Below are positions 51,875 to 63,300 of a stretch of 64,000 bases of DNA, one piece after another. The translations under genes were made by a program, and so were the position numbers. Position 1 is the first letter of the stretch; every line of letters begins with the position of its first letter. Below the pieces are notes generated by a model. That model was not told the DNA's origin. It did not search any database and saw nothing but the letters and a program-made list of their open reading frames with translations. Source of the DNA: Pyronema omphalodes (lineage: Eukaryota; Ascomycota; Pezizomycetes; Pezizales; Pyronemataceae); contig JAJJXM010000067.1 in NCBI GenBank assembly GCA_024516155.1, positions 62,001-126,000 on the forward strand, given 5' to 3'.

Positions 51875-53607
51875 AATTCAGGTTCTGTGGGCGCAACGGC
51901 ATCGGTCAACCCCGCGGAGGAGGCGACTTCGGAATCGGTGTCCATGAGGACAGCGAAGGGGTTCACAACCACCAGGGCGGTGGAGGGGCTGGGGTCTTGA
52001 GTCTGGGGGGAGGGGGACGGAGGGGAGGAGGGGGTCGGAGCGGGGGCTACACGTGAGGTGGGGGCGGCAGCGGTGACAGGGTTCAATCGGGACGAACGTG
52101 CGAGGCGGGCGGCCGCTATGGCGGCGAGGCGATCAGGGCAGGTTCGAGCTGTTGCGAAGTGTTCTTCCCCGCAATTAGCACACTTAGGTACCGGGAGAGA
52201 ATGGGGGCACGCTGAGCCCATGGGCTTGCTACAGCCTGCGAATGAGCACGCGGGGTGCTTCGCGGTGGGGTGGCTGAGGGCGCAGAAGGCGCACCGGAAC
52301 ACATCAGGCGTGGAGCAGCGCTCGCGGATGTGGCCCCATTTCAGGCATCCTGAGCACTGACTGTCGGGGCCCTCGAAGACGTAGAGCTCTGCCCGGTGGC
52401 GGCGGCTGCCCAGCAAGACGCCTTTGGTGATTAGCAGCCGGGCGGAAGCGGAGCTCCTCACGAAAACTACGGCGGATGAACTTTGGGTGGCACCGCGAAC
52501 GAAGCGCTCACGAATTTCTTCAACCTTACCCAACCAACGAACGTTAGGTAGTACTTCTACGTTTTCATGGTTTGCTTGTATTTCCACCTGGAGTTTTTGC
52601 ACTCCATGGGGACCTTCCCCCAGGAAACGCGCGAGCGGCACGCCGTGCACCTTGAGGGCTACCCAACGGTCTAGCTCCTCGACGTCAGTAACCCCGGAGT
52701 CTACTTCCCTAACGGCGTTGATGATTTCGTTACGATACAAACGTAAAAGTGTGGCTGCGTCAACCCCTGGGACGGTGGTGGCCGTCAGGGTACCCTTTGC
52801 GTTGCGGGACACCTTCAGAACGCGGTGGAACTGAGGCGCGTTCTTGTACCACAAGCAGTTGTTAATGGCTGCCGTGTACGCGTCCAGGGGCTGGGAGCAG
52901 TTTGCGCTGGCGGGGTCACGAACGAAGACGATACGACGGACCTCAGACGGGAGGTTTGTGGCAGGGGCGTGAAGGCTACCAGCGCGTTGTTGGACCTTCT
53001 TCGCGTGACGTGACTGGTGAGTGGCCCACGGGGTGGTAAGGGCAGGCGTGGGGGCGGGGAGGCTCGCGTTGGCAGCGGCGACCTGTGCGATGGTCGGCTG
53101 GGTGGCTATCGGAACGGGAGGACGGGGTGGAGCGGCGGTGGTTTGCGCGGTGGAGCGGGACGGCCTGGGGGCGGGCGGGGCGGGTCTGGCAAGAGCCTCG
53201 TTAAGGCGGTCGCGAAGCTCACGATTGACTGTGCGGAGGCGCGTGACCTCTTCCTCCAGGGCGGGGACGCGTTTGTCCAGGGCATCTAGCCTCTTACCAA
53301 GGCTGAGGATGTACTCAGGGTTAATGACAGACACGACCGTGGGCGCGTCGTCTCCGCGTTTCTCGCGTTTTTCACACGCAGGGCCTTCCTCTTCGAAGGG
53401 CTGGGTGGCTTGGGCTCGTTTTCCAACTGCCTGTTGGAGGCGAGCGTGTGCTGCGGAAGAGCCTCTGATGGCCATCGGAGTGGGGGTACCATGAGGGACG
53501 GAGCGGGCGGTGCCAAACATGTCGTCTTCTGGTTGGCCGCTGGGTTTCGGAGTGGAGGGACTCGGGGCATGCCGCTGGAGAGAGGACGTCTCCCCAAAGC
53601 GGAGCAT
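51871..53607 (-). CDS. LINE B3 ORF1 (gag-like, CCHC knuckles)
   Basis: 578 residues, collinear with the B2 protein and same knuckles and coiled coil. Intact. Its stop overlaps the ORF2 start by 4 nt, so ORF2 is probably made by reinitiation after termination. Confidence 0.9.
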   Translation of the reverse strand: MLRFGETSSLQRHAPSPSTPKPSGQPEDDMFGTARSVPHGTPTPMAIRGSSAAHARLQQAVGKRAQATQPFEEEGPACEKREKRGDDAPTVVSVINPEYILSLGKRLDALDKRVPALEEEVTRLRTVNRELRDRLNEALARPAPPAPRPSRSTAQTTAAPPRPPVPIATQPTIAQVAAANASLPAPTPALTTPWATHQSRHAKKVQQRAGSLHAPATNLPSEVRRIVFVRDPASANCSQPLDAYTAAINNCLWYKNAPQFHRVLKVSRNAKGTLTATTVPGVDAATLLRLYRNEIINAVREVDSGVTDVEELDRWVALKVHGVPLARFLGEGPHGVQKLQVEIQANHENVEVLPNVRWLGKVEEIRERFVRGATQSSSAVVFVRSSASARLLITKGVLLGSRRHRAELYVFEGPDSQCSGCLKWGHIRERCSTPDVFRCAFCALSHPTAKHPACSFAGCSKPMGSACPHSLPVPKCANCGEEHFATARTCPDRLAAIAAARLARSSRLNPVTAAAPTSRVAPAPTPSSPPSPSPQTQDPSPSTALVVVNPFAVLMDTDSEVASSAGLTDAVAPTEPEL

Positions 53608-53768
53608 GCCTGCGGGCTGGTGGAGAGCCAGGGCCGCGGATAGGGGGGGGCTTGAAGCCGTGATGTTTCTGTAGAATTTCCCAAATAGGAAAATTAAGCG
53701 AAAAGTTGGCGGTTAGAAAGCGCCAAGGTGAAGTGTGCCTTTTCGCTTGGTCAGTACTCTAGAGGGTT

Positions 53769-54522
53769 ATGCCCACACTATCTAACAGGGTCGACGAAGG
53801 TTATAACCCTATACCCGATTTGTCGTACTAGGATGGGGAGTTGAGTGTCGTAGCATTTGAGCTTCCCAATCCCATCAAGATCAAACATATCTACTACTCC
53901 GCGCTGTAAGCAAAAAGAATGGTGTCAAATTTCACCATCGTTTTGCGCATTCCACATGTCTTGTGCATCCTGTGGCGAGTGACGCAAGGAGTTATCGCGA
54001 CCACTCATGCGATTCTGTCACGATGTGATTTCCCAAGACCTCGCCGCAACCCTATGGTAGTACACGACCTTAGCTAGTGCTACACAACACAACACGATCA
54101 ACGAAATTAATACTGTGGTATCCAGGAAATCCCGTCAGGAAATTTCTTACCAGCTTCTATCTCATGTCTATAGTTATATATAATGTACGACAAAATGCTG
54201 GTAGTCAGTCGGTGTCTTGGACCTTGATCTTTTGAATATATACAATCACGTGTGGTACAAACTTTTAACTCACCCGACGACCGGAGGCAGGCAGTTGTAA
54301 AGAATATGCATAGACTATATAGCAAATTACTCACCAAATCCGCAATTTACGTAGCTAAAACAAAATCACTCGCTGCTTTGCCTTGGCTATCCCTACAGCT
54401 TTTCCAGTCCCGCTGCGCATATACACCCGCACACCGCGAGACTCAAGGGCAAGCATACAGACGAATAGGAGAGCTGGCCCATTTTGGGCGGTCATCGAAA
54501 AATGCTTGGGAAGCCATTTGTT
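53769..54522. other. Intergenic, no gene recognised
   Basis: Only short open frames on both strands. Nothing with a domain I can name. Confidence 0.4.
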
Positions 54523-55206
54523 TCATGTCCGATACTGAGTGCAAGTAGTCGTGTATCTTACTGGATACGAGTGATGCAACTCGGTTGCGGGTTGTAACGG
54601 GTTCCAGGTTAAAATTGGCACATGCATTGGGATTCTTGAGTAAATATCTGCTTCCTGGTAATCCGCGAGTATCATCCAGCAGAAACTCCCTCTTGTACCA
54701 CTCCACTCCACCCAGCCCCATTCTCCCTCTCCATCCCTCAGCCTGTTCGTGAATCCCACCAGCACTCCCGCATTCAACACTCGCTCTTCCTCCTCGCCTT
54801 CCCGTATCAAAACGGTGGATCGTGAGACGGCAGCGGTAGAGGTAGGGTCCTTGGCTTTCGGCTTCCTGGGCACCGAAGAGGCAAACAAAGCTGAAATAGA
54901 ACAAGTTTTGTCCCCGACTGCGGTGATCGACTTCAACCATTTTGCCTCGGGAGTATCCATGTCCTCAGTTCCAAAGTCCATACGCATCTTTCCTGTGTCA
55001 ACTAGCGATGAGAAGCACTCACCAACCAGCATAACGGGCCAGCGAGTGCGGTGCGAGAAGGCAGCTAGCAGGTCGGAGGTTCCATTGAGGTATACCGATA
55101 AGCGTCTAAGGCTGGAGAGAAAGTAGGGGCATTGGCGGTGTGCTATTCCGGCGGCGCGGGGGACCAATTGGACGGTGACTAAATTCACTGTCAGCCCTGC
55201 GCTCAT
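54523..55206 (-). CDS. Possible 3' part of an unidentified multi-exon gene
   Basis: Open minus-strand frame with protein-like composition: LTVNLVTVQLVPRAAGIAHR, RRLSVYLNGTSDLLAAF, PVMLVGECFSSLVDTGKM, then an acidic linker and VLVGFTNRLRDGEGEWGW. Lies downstream, on the same strand, of a similar frame at 55541-55942 and may be a later exon of the same gene. I do not recognise the family and cannot fix the splice sites. Confidence 0.4.
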   Translation of the reverse strand: MSAGLTVNLVTVQLVPRAAGIAHRQCPYFLSSLRRLSVYLNGTSDLLAAFSHRTRWPVMLVGECFSSLVDTGKMRMDFGTEDMDTPEAKWLKSITAVGDKTCSISALFASSVPRKPKAKDPTSTAAVSRSTVLIREGEEEERVLNAGVLVGFTNRLRDGEGEWGWVEWSGTRGSFCWMILADYQEADIYSRIPMHVPILTWNPLQPATELHHSYPVRYTTTCTQYRT

Positions 55207-55540
55207 GAAATTGTTATTTCACACATGGATACGCAAATAGGAGTGCAGGAATGAGATGTAGCGAATAAAACGATGCCAATGAACGAAAAAAATATCGGGA
55301 CAGGCATATACGAGGAAGGAATGGAATAATGCTGGACAAATTCCACGAATGGCGGAAGCAGATAGGGGAATGAAATTCAATTGGTGACCATATTATACGT
55401 TGGTTGGAAGAGGAATGCAGAGCATTGGTATTGAAAACCCCGCAAAATGGCATGCGAGAAGAGTAATTAATCGAGATTCCGACGGCACATGATGCGAAGC
55501 GATGGAAACGAAACTCCGTCCAACATCCCGACCCTGTCAC

Positions 55541-56247
55541 TCAATCTTGTACAGTGGCGCAGAAGAACGTACCTGAATAACTCAACCTCAGTCCTGCTAC
55601 CAGCATCCCTGTGTAAACCTTCCACTCCTCGTGCTCAACCTGTTCCTGTCCCTTCATCTTCTCAATGGCCATGATAGCCTCTGCCAGCGCCGCTCTCCAC
55701 CCCGATGCAAAGTGTTTTCCATCGCCGCACCAAAGTCCCCTTTCTTCAGTCTGCATCCTGCCTATCAAAGCTCCTGCCTCAGCTGTAACCCCTACTAACC
55801 GACCACCACCAACCAGTCCACAGAACTCTTCCCAGGGTAACCTTCTCCCAGCTTCTGGTTCCTTCTCCACCAGACCCCAGACATCATGCAGAAAGCTTCT
55901 TCCCCCGTGAACTAAATGTAGAAGTGATAAGACGTTCAACAACCTTTCTCGTTCCGCAGCTGCTACTTTTGTCTAGGGATTGGCAGCAGGTATGAGTGTC
56001 TTGATCCTGGCAATACCAGCCAACCCAGTAGGAAAAGCGAGACTTTAGCCAATAAGCTATTCTGTCTCTCAAGAATGGCCCAGCAGTCTGGTAAGGTTGT
56101 CTCCAGTAAGACCTCCGTCAGTTGCGAGTTGATTGAGAATGGTGTGTGCAGCGTCGTACGAAGTTGTGACAAACACAGCATGTAGCACCGGTTTAAGATT
56201 ACCGGTGGTTGCTGCACTGGTGGTTCGCCGGCGCCGATGATGCCCAA
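55541..56247 (-). CDS. Possible 5' part of an unidentified multi-exon gene
   Basis: The frame at 55541-55942 (LNVLSLLHLVHGGRSFLHDV, LPWEEFCGLVGGGRL, HFASGWRAALAEAIMAIEK) extends upstream to AAAERERL. It then meets an in-frame stop or a splice acceptor (CCAATCCCTAG) near 55975. A second frame at 55963-56247 (LNRCYMLCLSQLRTTLHTPF, ILERQNSLLAKVSLFLLGWL) could be the preceding exon with a GTATTG donor. A GTACGT donor lies near 55560. Coding character is inferred from composition only. Confidence 0.38.
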
Positions 56248-56280
56248 CGGGGTTATAGGCTTTGTGACAGATCACGTCGT

Positions 56281-57171
56281 GACAGCCGCAACTAGAGTTT
56301 CGTCATTGCTTTTATTTTGGGAGTCGATGTTGAGTTGAAGTCCATCTATCGGAGTCGGTATTGAAGTGCATTGGCGGGGTTGCTTCGGCTGTTCCTCGCG
56401 TTGCTTGTCACGCCGCGGGGCTCGGTTTCGCGTTGATGGCGTCGCGTCATGTTACCCGTTCTTAGTCTTTGCAGCCGGGTAAGACAACTGCGGGGAAGTA
56501 CGGCAATGCATTGTAAGCGCGTATAGAACAAAACAATTATGAAGACCGTACATAATGTGCTATCAGTGCAAATGAAACAGTGGTTATGTGGATAATTATT
56601 GCGAAGCGCAAATGAAACAGTGGTCATAAAAAATCGGTACACAACAGGCCTGGTGAAGTCGCCGTGGCTGATGTATCAGGTGAGTGTGGAGGAGGGGGAT
56701 GGGGAAGGGAGGGATTCGGGGAAAAGCTGGTGGTATTAGTAATGTTACGGATCGGTTGAGAGTGAAGGAGAATCTCTCGAGTTTGCGGCTGAGAGTAAGA
56801 ATGTTGGATGGGCACTGTGTTTACTGCTGGCAGTGACGACAAATAAACATCATGGCAGTGATGGAAACTGGGTCCCGGGAACCAACAGTCAAGTGACGAC
56901 GAGGAAGTTTGTTTTGCTCTGCCTTTTTCATCCGTTAGAATAGAAGTTGAAATTTCACAGCAGACAATATGTCTTGCAATCAATAACTAGCAGCATTCTT
57001 CGTGACATATATCACATCGTCCTGGCTTAAAGGAACCAGATTCAAAAGGTTTTCATCATCTCTTGCAATCTGTAGTTCATGAAAGATGATATCTGTCTTA
57101 GGTATTGGCTACTTCATCCGGTATTTTTCAGCTCCGTGATCAATCAGATCCCGCGCAAACACCATTATATA
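56281..57171. other. Intergenic, no gene recognised
   Basis: Short frames only; contains a duplicated GCGCAAATGAAACAGTGGT-like phrase near 56565-56625. Nothing further supported. Confidence 0.4.
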
Positions 57172-57288
57172 CGGCAACGCATCTGTACATGGAGGGACAA
57201 AAAACTTTTGCACTTTTAATTTGCATTTGCAGTTTTAATTTTTCACTTTTCATCCGTTGCAACGCAACAACACAGCCACACCGCTGGT
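57172..57288 (-). repeat. Dispersed repeat X, copy 1 (minus)
   Basis: Reverse complement matches copy 2 at 58418-58577 over CCCTCCATGTACAGATGCG, GCAACGGATGAAAAGTGAAAA and AGCGGTGTGGCTGTGT. It lacks about 50 bp present in copy 2. Together they form an inverted pair about 1.1 kb apart. Confidence 0.8.
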
Positions 57289-58417
57289 TAACCCACAGAT
57301 TCTCACGCTTGCAGAACACCTCCTGAATGTGGACTCGGCGAATCATATATCAATATGCCGCTGAATATAGAAATGAAAACTCTCATACAACATGCTATCA
57401 TTGCCAGGAATGGATAGACTATGAGAGCAATGCGAATGACAATTGGATAATAATCACATGTCACGGTAGCTTTCTTTTAGAGTTCTAACTTTCAATTCTG
57501 AAGAATATAGGTTTAGGGGTTGTAATAGCTAGATAGCGTCTGTACATGGAAGTTTCATCATGAAGTGACTAGGTGAACATATATAGGGAGGAGGTATGAG
57601 AGAGGAGGTGCGGTGAGAGAGGAGATGTGGGCAAGAAGAGTTAAGTGAGTAGGTAAAAATAAGGAGAGATATATGCAGGGAGATGGGTGAGGAGATCTGA
57701 GAGACGGTCGCTGAAGGTGGGAGACTGGACCTCCGCGATGTATTAACACCATTGCATATGTCATGATCATTGAGATGAGCGTGATGGTGGGATTTAAATG
57801 GAATCAAAACACAATATAGCACAGCACAAATGGGCGGGTTTGGAAGTCATCTCAGGCTTAAGAGTGTGATCAATGTGCCTGCGTTATGAACATTGTGACC
57901 AAATTAGGTCTATAAGTCAGCCGTTATCATTTTTATGCATTCAATACAATTCCATAAAGTTATAGGTTTCATGCAAATTCCAGTTCCGAAGGACAGCTCA
58001 TAGTGATAAGGAAACAAACATGATTCCACCGTAATTTCAACCCCAACAAAATCATTATCCGTGTTCACACAGAAGAATCCTGATCCACCTCCATACTATT
58101 CTGATCATCCTTGAGGTCACTGTGTGAATCGTCTATTTCTTCCCCATCACAATCACCCGAGAGATCAATAGCCGATAGTGTGTCCAGCCTCTTATGATTC
58201 AACGTTGCAAGAGGCCTGTTGAAGTCAGGCAGACGTGGAGAATCGCCGTCTAGCATTGTCTCCAATGACCTCTTTGTCCCTTTTGCCCTGCACAATACAT
58301 TCTTAACTCGCCTCTGTCTCCTCTCCTCTCCTCACCTCTCCTTTGTTGTCATCTGCTCTCCCGTGCTCTCCTTAGCTCGCTTGCGATTTTGTGATGCGCG
58401 CCTGTCTCTGTTTTAGT
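57289..58417. other. Spacer between the inverted repeats, no firm gene
   Basis: A short minus-strand frame at 58065-58295 (RSLETMLDGDSPRLPDFNRP, then an acidic tail) looks protein-like and follows a possible CAG acceptor, but evidence is too thin for a gene call. GA-rich tract near 57590-57720. Confidence 0.3.
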
Positions 58418-58577
58418 CAGCGGTGTGGCTGTGTCGTTGTGGTGACAATCTATTTTGGTAGGTGGGTACTCCTCCTCTGTTGCACTGCTGCGTTGCAACG
58501 GATGAAAAGTGAAAAAGGCAAATGCAAATTAAAAATGCAAAGTTTTTTTGTCCCTCCATGTACAGATGCGTTGCCGT
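58418..58577 (+). repeat. Dispersed repeat X, copy 2 (plus)
   Basis: See copy 1. Contains an extra segment of about 48 bp (about 58441-58488). Its right end runs directly into a LINE E ORF1 fragment. Confidence 0.8.
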
Positions 58578-58860
58578 AACCTGGGCAGAAGTTGTCAAAA
58601 AGTGGAGGAATCGTTGTCCGGATTGTGTTTGGCAACGACCAACTTCAATCACCAACACCAACGACAGGAACCCGGACACAGAGGCAAGGAGGGGCAGTGC
58701 GAAGGCTAGATGAAAAGGTCTGATCAGGCGGGGGAACATAGGAAGAGGAGGGGGGGGGAAAGCAGCGGAAGCGGCTCGGCAGCAGTACAAGGCCCGAGAT
58801 GAAAAAAAAAATAAAAAATGTAAAATGAAGAATGAAGAATGAAAAAAAAAAAAAAATGAA
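58578..58860 (+). pseudogene. LINE E ORF1 fragment (E3) with A-rich tail
   Basis: WAEVVKKW followed by Pro/Thr-rich and Arg-rich residues corresponds to SWAEVVKSGG onward of the E2 ORF1. At DNA level GGCAGAAGT-GTCAA and GATTGTG-T-GG-AA are shared. Followed by A-rich low-complexity DNA. A short degraded piece. Confidence 0.65.
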
Positions 58861-60377
58861 AAACGAAAAATGAAAAAAGAAAAGAAGAAAGGAATAACAA
58901 AGGAAAATGAAAAGACAAAAAAGAAAAAGATTCAGTTGTGAAGGGAAGGAAAGAGGAGTGAGGGGAACGACCCGGCTGAGTAATCATTGAGCGAACAAGA
59001 CTTCGGGCTGTATTGACGGGAAAGAATATCAGCATGGAGAACATGAGGTTGCTGTGGCCCCGAAAAGACATATGCATCGTAAGAAAAAATACCTTTCCCA
59101 GGCTTCCTAACAGTCGGCTATGAGGTTTATCAATGCAACATATTAAAGGGGCCATTGGGGCTTCCGTTACGAATGAAAAATGTTTTGATACATTAACGCG
59201 ACGTCACTGTTCATGAAATCAGCGCTTTTACTGCAAATTGCAACAGCTCCAGATTTGAGGTGACGAGTACATCCTGGAGAAGAATTTATATATGTGGCGA
59301 GCACTGGGGACTGTGTACTTAAATCATTAATGGACGTGATATTTTTGCGGCCAGTGGGGACGTCAAGCAACGACACAATAAAGCACATACCTGTATCGGC
59401 GAAGGCTCACGATATTTCAAAAGGGTTGAAATTGGATTGTTTTTATGGGCTACTGACCCTAGCGCATAGCCACGCAATGTTTTTGAGTCAGCACTGTTTC
59501 CGGTGATGATCTTTGCGGGTGAATGCATTCGCAAGACAATAACGACAATAGAGTGTGAAATATATTTGGAATGGAGCAGATCATTATAAGATTATTTCCT
59601 CAAAAATTAGGGGTCATCAGGATGCTGGCCGAAAGCTGGGTGAAGAAATCAGTGCATATTTTCAATGGAGGGGTTTGACCAATAAAATGGAGTCATCTGC
59701 GTGAAGACCTTTTTTAAGTGTGAGGGCCAGCTGAATCTGCTGCTGCCTGAAAGTGGGTTGAGAGAACTGGCGTTAAGTGGCCAAGAGACTTGCTTGCCTT
59801 GTGGACGGCACACGAAAAAAATTTATTCCACAAATATTTCAACAGAACGCTGGAATCCGAGGAGGAATCGCTGAAACCGGAGGAGTTGCTGCTGCTGATA
59901 TCGCTCAACCCGCGTTTACTCCGATGCCCAACTCTGACACTAGGCTTGAGCTGAGCCCCATCACCAATCAAATGTTCTTTCTTCTCTCCAATCTTCACCA
60001 CGAAGCCTGATTCTTCGAGTGCGGCCGTGCAAGCACGCGCTCTCTAACAGATATCCTCACCATACTCATCCACTCTGCATCATATGCATAGAGAGCAGTA
60101 CTTGACAATGCACAATGCATACATCGCGTGGTAGTGACACTGAGATTGGAGCCGATTCGTCCCGGAGAACATAGAGAAGCGCCTAAATAGTAACACGTAT
60201 TAGACGCAGATTGGTGCGGGGTCGAGGATGTTTCGGAACACATGGTGTCGTTGAGCCCTCAATTGACCTGGGAAAATATCAAAGATCGCTAAACATATCA
60301 CCATCGCCGCAGTTTATCGACTGTACGCAACCGTCGTTAATCATCGTCTGAGGCCGTCATCCTTCTCCAACTGAGCC
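58861..60377. other. Intergenic upstream of the HeLo-like NLR, no gene recognised
   Basis: Starts with an A-rich simple stretch to about 58935. The remaining frames are short. A Ser-rich minus frame at 59714-60001 has no recognisable domain. The last few hundred bases presumably hold the NLR promoter. Confidence 0.4.
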
Positions 60378-63300
60378 ATGGACCCGTTCGGAACGACACT
60401 TGCCTTGCTCGGGCTGATTGGACCCCTTGCCAATACGATAGTTCGAGGTTACCAGATCTTTGTGACCGCCGAAGCTCAGGCAGAAGACTTGAAGGAACTC
60501 CAACGCCAATTTGGGGTTGAGCAAGAGAGATTGAAGGATTGGGCTGATAAGACTACGCAGCATGCGGAGGGCCTGAGTCCAGAAATTATACTCGACTATT
60601 TCTACAACCAACATCCTGGAAAGCTCGAATTGATCGCCAGGACATTGTTCAAAATCGCCAAAGTATTTGCCGATATGCAGCAAATGGAAAGTACTTATGG
60701 TATTTCGAAAACAAAGACGGCAACTTCGATTGAATCAGCGGGTCATCGAGAAAAGACGTCACGGTTCGACAGATGGAAAGAGAAGACAAGCCGTATCTTC
60801 CGCAAACCGCAAGTTGTCACAGAAACAAATACAGTCGCCCCGGCAACGAACATAATCCCAGACTTCACAATTGCGCTCCCATTGGATAAAGCGAAGGAGT
60901 TTGCTCATCAGTTTGATCGTTCTGTCTCTTCGTGTACAACGCTTAAATGGGCATTGCGTGACAAGGACCGTTTGCAGGAACTGATTACGGGACTCGAGCG
61001 ATGTAACCAAGATCTCATACATCTCACAGATAGATACTTCTATTCTACCACATCAAAGCTCTTGAGATCGGCGGAATACGCATCTCCAGACCTCCATTTC
61101 CTTGTGCCGTTCCCCGAGAACGAGGATTACGTTGGGAAATCCCAAGTTCGTACGTTCGTCGAGGAAAAGAGGGCGAACCAGCATACTGTTATGTCGCATA
61201 TCAAGGTTGCCTTACGTGGTTTGGGTGGCGTTGGGTATGACCCTCAATCTTTTAATTAATCTCCACTGTTTCTTACCATAAAGCCCGAGAACACAGAAAA
61301 ACCCAAGACGTCCTCGATTTCGTGTATTCATGCAAAACGTCGCAGAGCGTTTTCTGGATCTACTGCGACAGCCCGACGAGATTCGATGAGGATTATCGTA
61401 AACTAGCAAAGCTTGTCAAAATCCCGGGATATAACGAGTTGGATCCCAGCCAGGACACGCGGTTGATGGTCAAGAATTGGTTGGAGAGTAAGGACAGTGG
61501 GGACTGGGTATTGGTGCTCGACAATGCGGACAACAAAACGGACTTCTTTCCTGGGCCGACCGGCGCCGAGAGCCATGGATTAGCCGAATACATTCCGAAG
61601 TGTGCGAAAGGAACCATCGTTATCACGACTAGAGACTACGAAGTTGCTCAGCAGTTAGCTGGCTCAAAGGGCGTTTTGACCAAACACGCCATGGCGCCTA
61701 GCGATGCGAGGATCCTGTTTCATCATCATTATCCCGGGGATATAAAATACAGCGAAACTGACTGCGATAAACTACTCGACGAACTGCAATACTTGCCGCT
61801 TGCAATCACTCAAGTTGCCTCATATCTCCAGATAAACCGACACACCATTACGCCCACCCAGTATCTTGCAGATTTCCAACGAACAAAGGCCCGTCGACAA
61901 CAGTTGCTTTCGAGAGCCGTTCACAATCCTTTCAGGCCGGCGTTACCGGCATCTTCCACCCGCAGTGATGAGACCGTGTTGACCACTTTCGAAATCACCT
62001 TCCGACAAATACTGACGCAATCACCTCTAGCCGGCTCTATTTTGCGCCTGATTGCATGTATTGACGCCCAGGCGATCCCACATGAGCTTGTTACGGAGCT
62101 GGCAAGTCAATCGGATGATACTCTGCTCTCGGAAGCATTGAGCAAATTGGTAAATTTTTCACTCTTGAAATGTCATACAGACAGCAAAGAGGCGGGACAA
62201 ACGACATACACCATTCATTTACTTGTCCACCTTGCCATTCAGTGCTTTATGTCACCCGAAGAAAAAGTCAGCGCGATCCATACTACAGCCCAAGTCCTTG
62301 CGAAAAGCATCCCACCAGATGGAGTATTCGAAAATTGGCCACGCTGGCGTCGATACCTTCCTCACACCACGGCTTTCTTGTCGTACGTTGGCAATGCATT
62401 GGATGATATCAATATCGCTACCATATGTTACTCTATGGCAGACTATCTAAGTAACACAGGCCGTTACCGCGACTCTCATCCCCTTGCTGAAAGAGCCACG
62501 ACAATACGCAAGCTCTTACTAGGTCATGAACACCGCGAAACACTGAAATCGATGCTTCTTCTTGCAGACGCGTCTTTTCACATTGGAATGCGTGATAAGT
62601 GCGAGGAAATAGAGGTCGAAGTTGTTGCGTTGTCCGAAAAGGTGCTCGGCGGAGACCATCCAGATACCTTGAAAGCCATGCGCAATCTTGCATCTACGCT
62701 TTCGCGCAAAGGGAAATTCGACGAAGCTGAAACGTTGCAGCGCAAGCTTCTGGAGGCCCGTAAAGTCGTCCTCGGCGAAGACCATCCAGATACATTAACC
62801 GCCATGTCCAGCCTTGCATCTACGCTCAGGAACAAAGGGAAATTCGATGAAGCCGAACCGTTAGACCGCAAGGTTCTGGAGGCCAGTAAAGTCGTCCTCG
62901 GCGAAGACCATCCAGATACATTAACAGCCATGTCCAACCTTGCATCTACACTTCGGGGCAAAGGGAAATTCGATGAAGCCGAAACGTTGCAGCGCAAGCT
63001 TCTGGAGGCCAGTAAAGTCGTCCTCGGCGAAGACCATCCAGATACATTAATAGCCATGTCCAACCTTGCATCTACGCTCAGGAACAAAGGGAAATTCGAT
63101 GAAGCCGAACCGTTAGACCGCAAGGTTCTGGAGGCCAGTAAAGTCGTCCTCGGCGAAGACCATCCAAATACATTAACAGCCATGTCCAACCTTGCATCTA
63201 CGCTTTGTAGCAAAGGGAAATTGGATGAAGCCGAAACGTTACAGCGCAAGCTTTTGGAGGCCAGTAAAGTCGTCCTTGGCGAAGACCATCCAAATACATT

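Larger units (their letters stand above)
47678..53752 (-). mobile_element. LINE B3 (Tad-like), complete and apparently intact
   Basis: Flanked by the 16-bp duplication AGTACTCTAGAGGGTT (47662-47677 and 53753-53768). Element strand: 17-nt extra leader, CACTTCACCTTGGCG, ORF1, ORF2, 3' UTR, then five CAAAA units. Both ORFs are uninterrupted, so this is the best candidate for an active copy in the window. Inserted 13 bp from the end of the hAT-like element. Confidence 0.95.
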
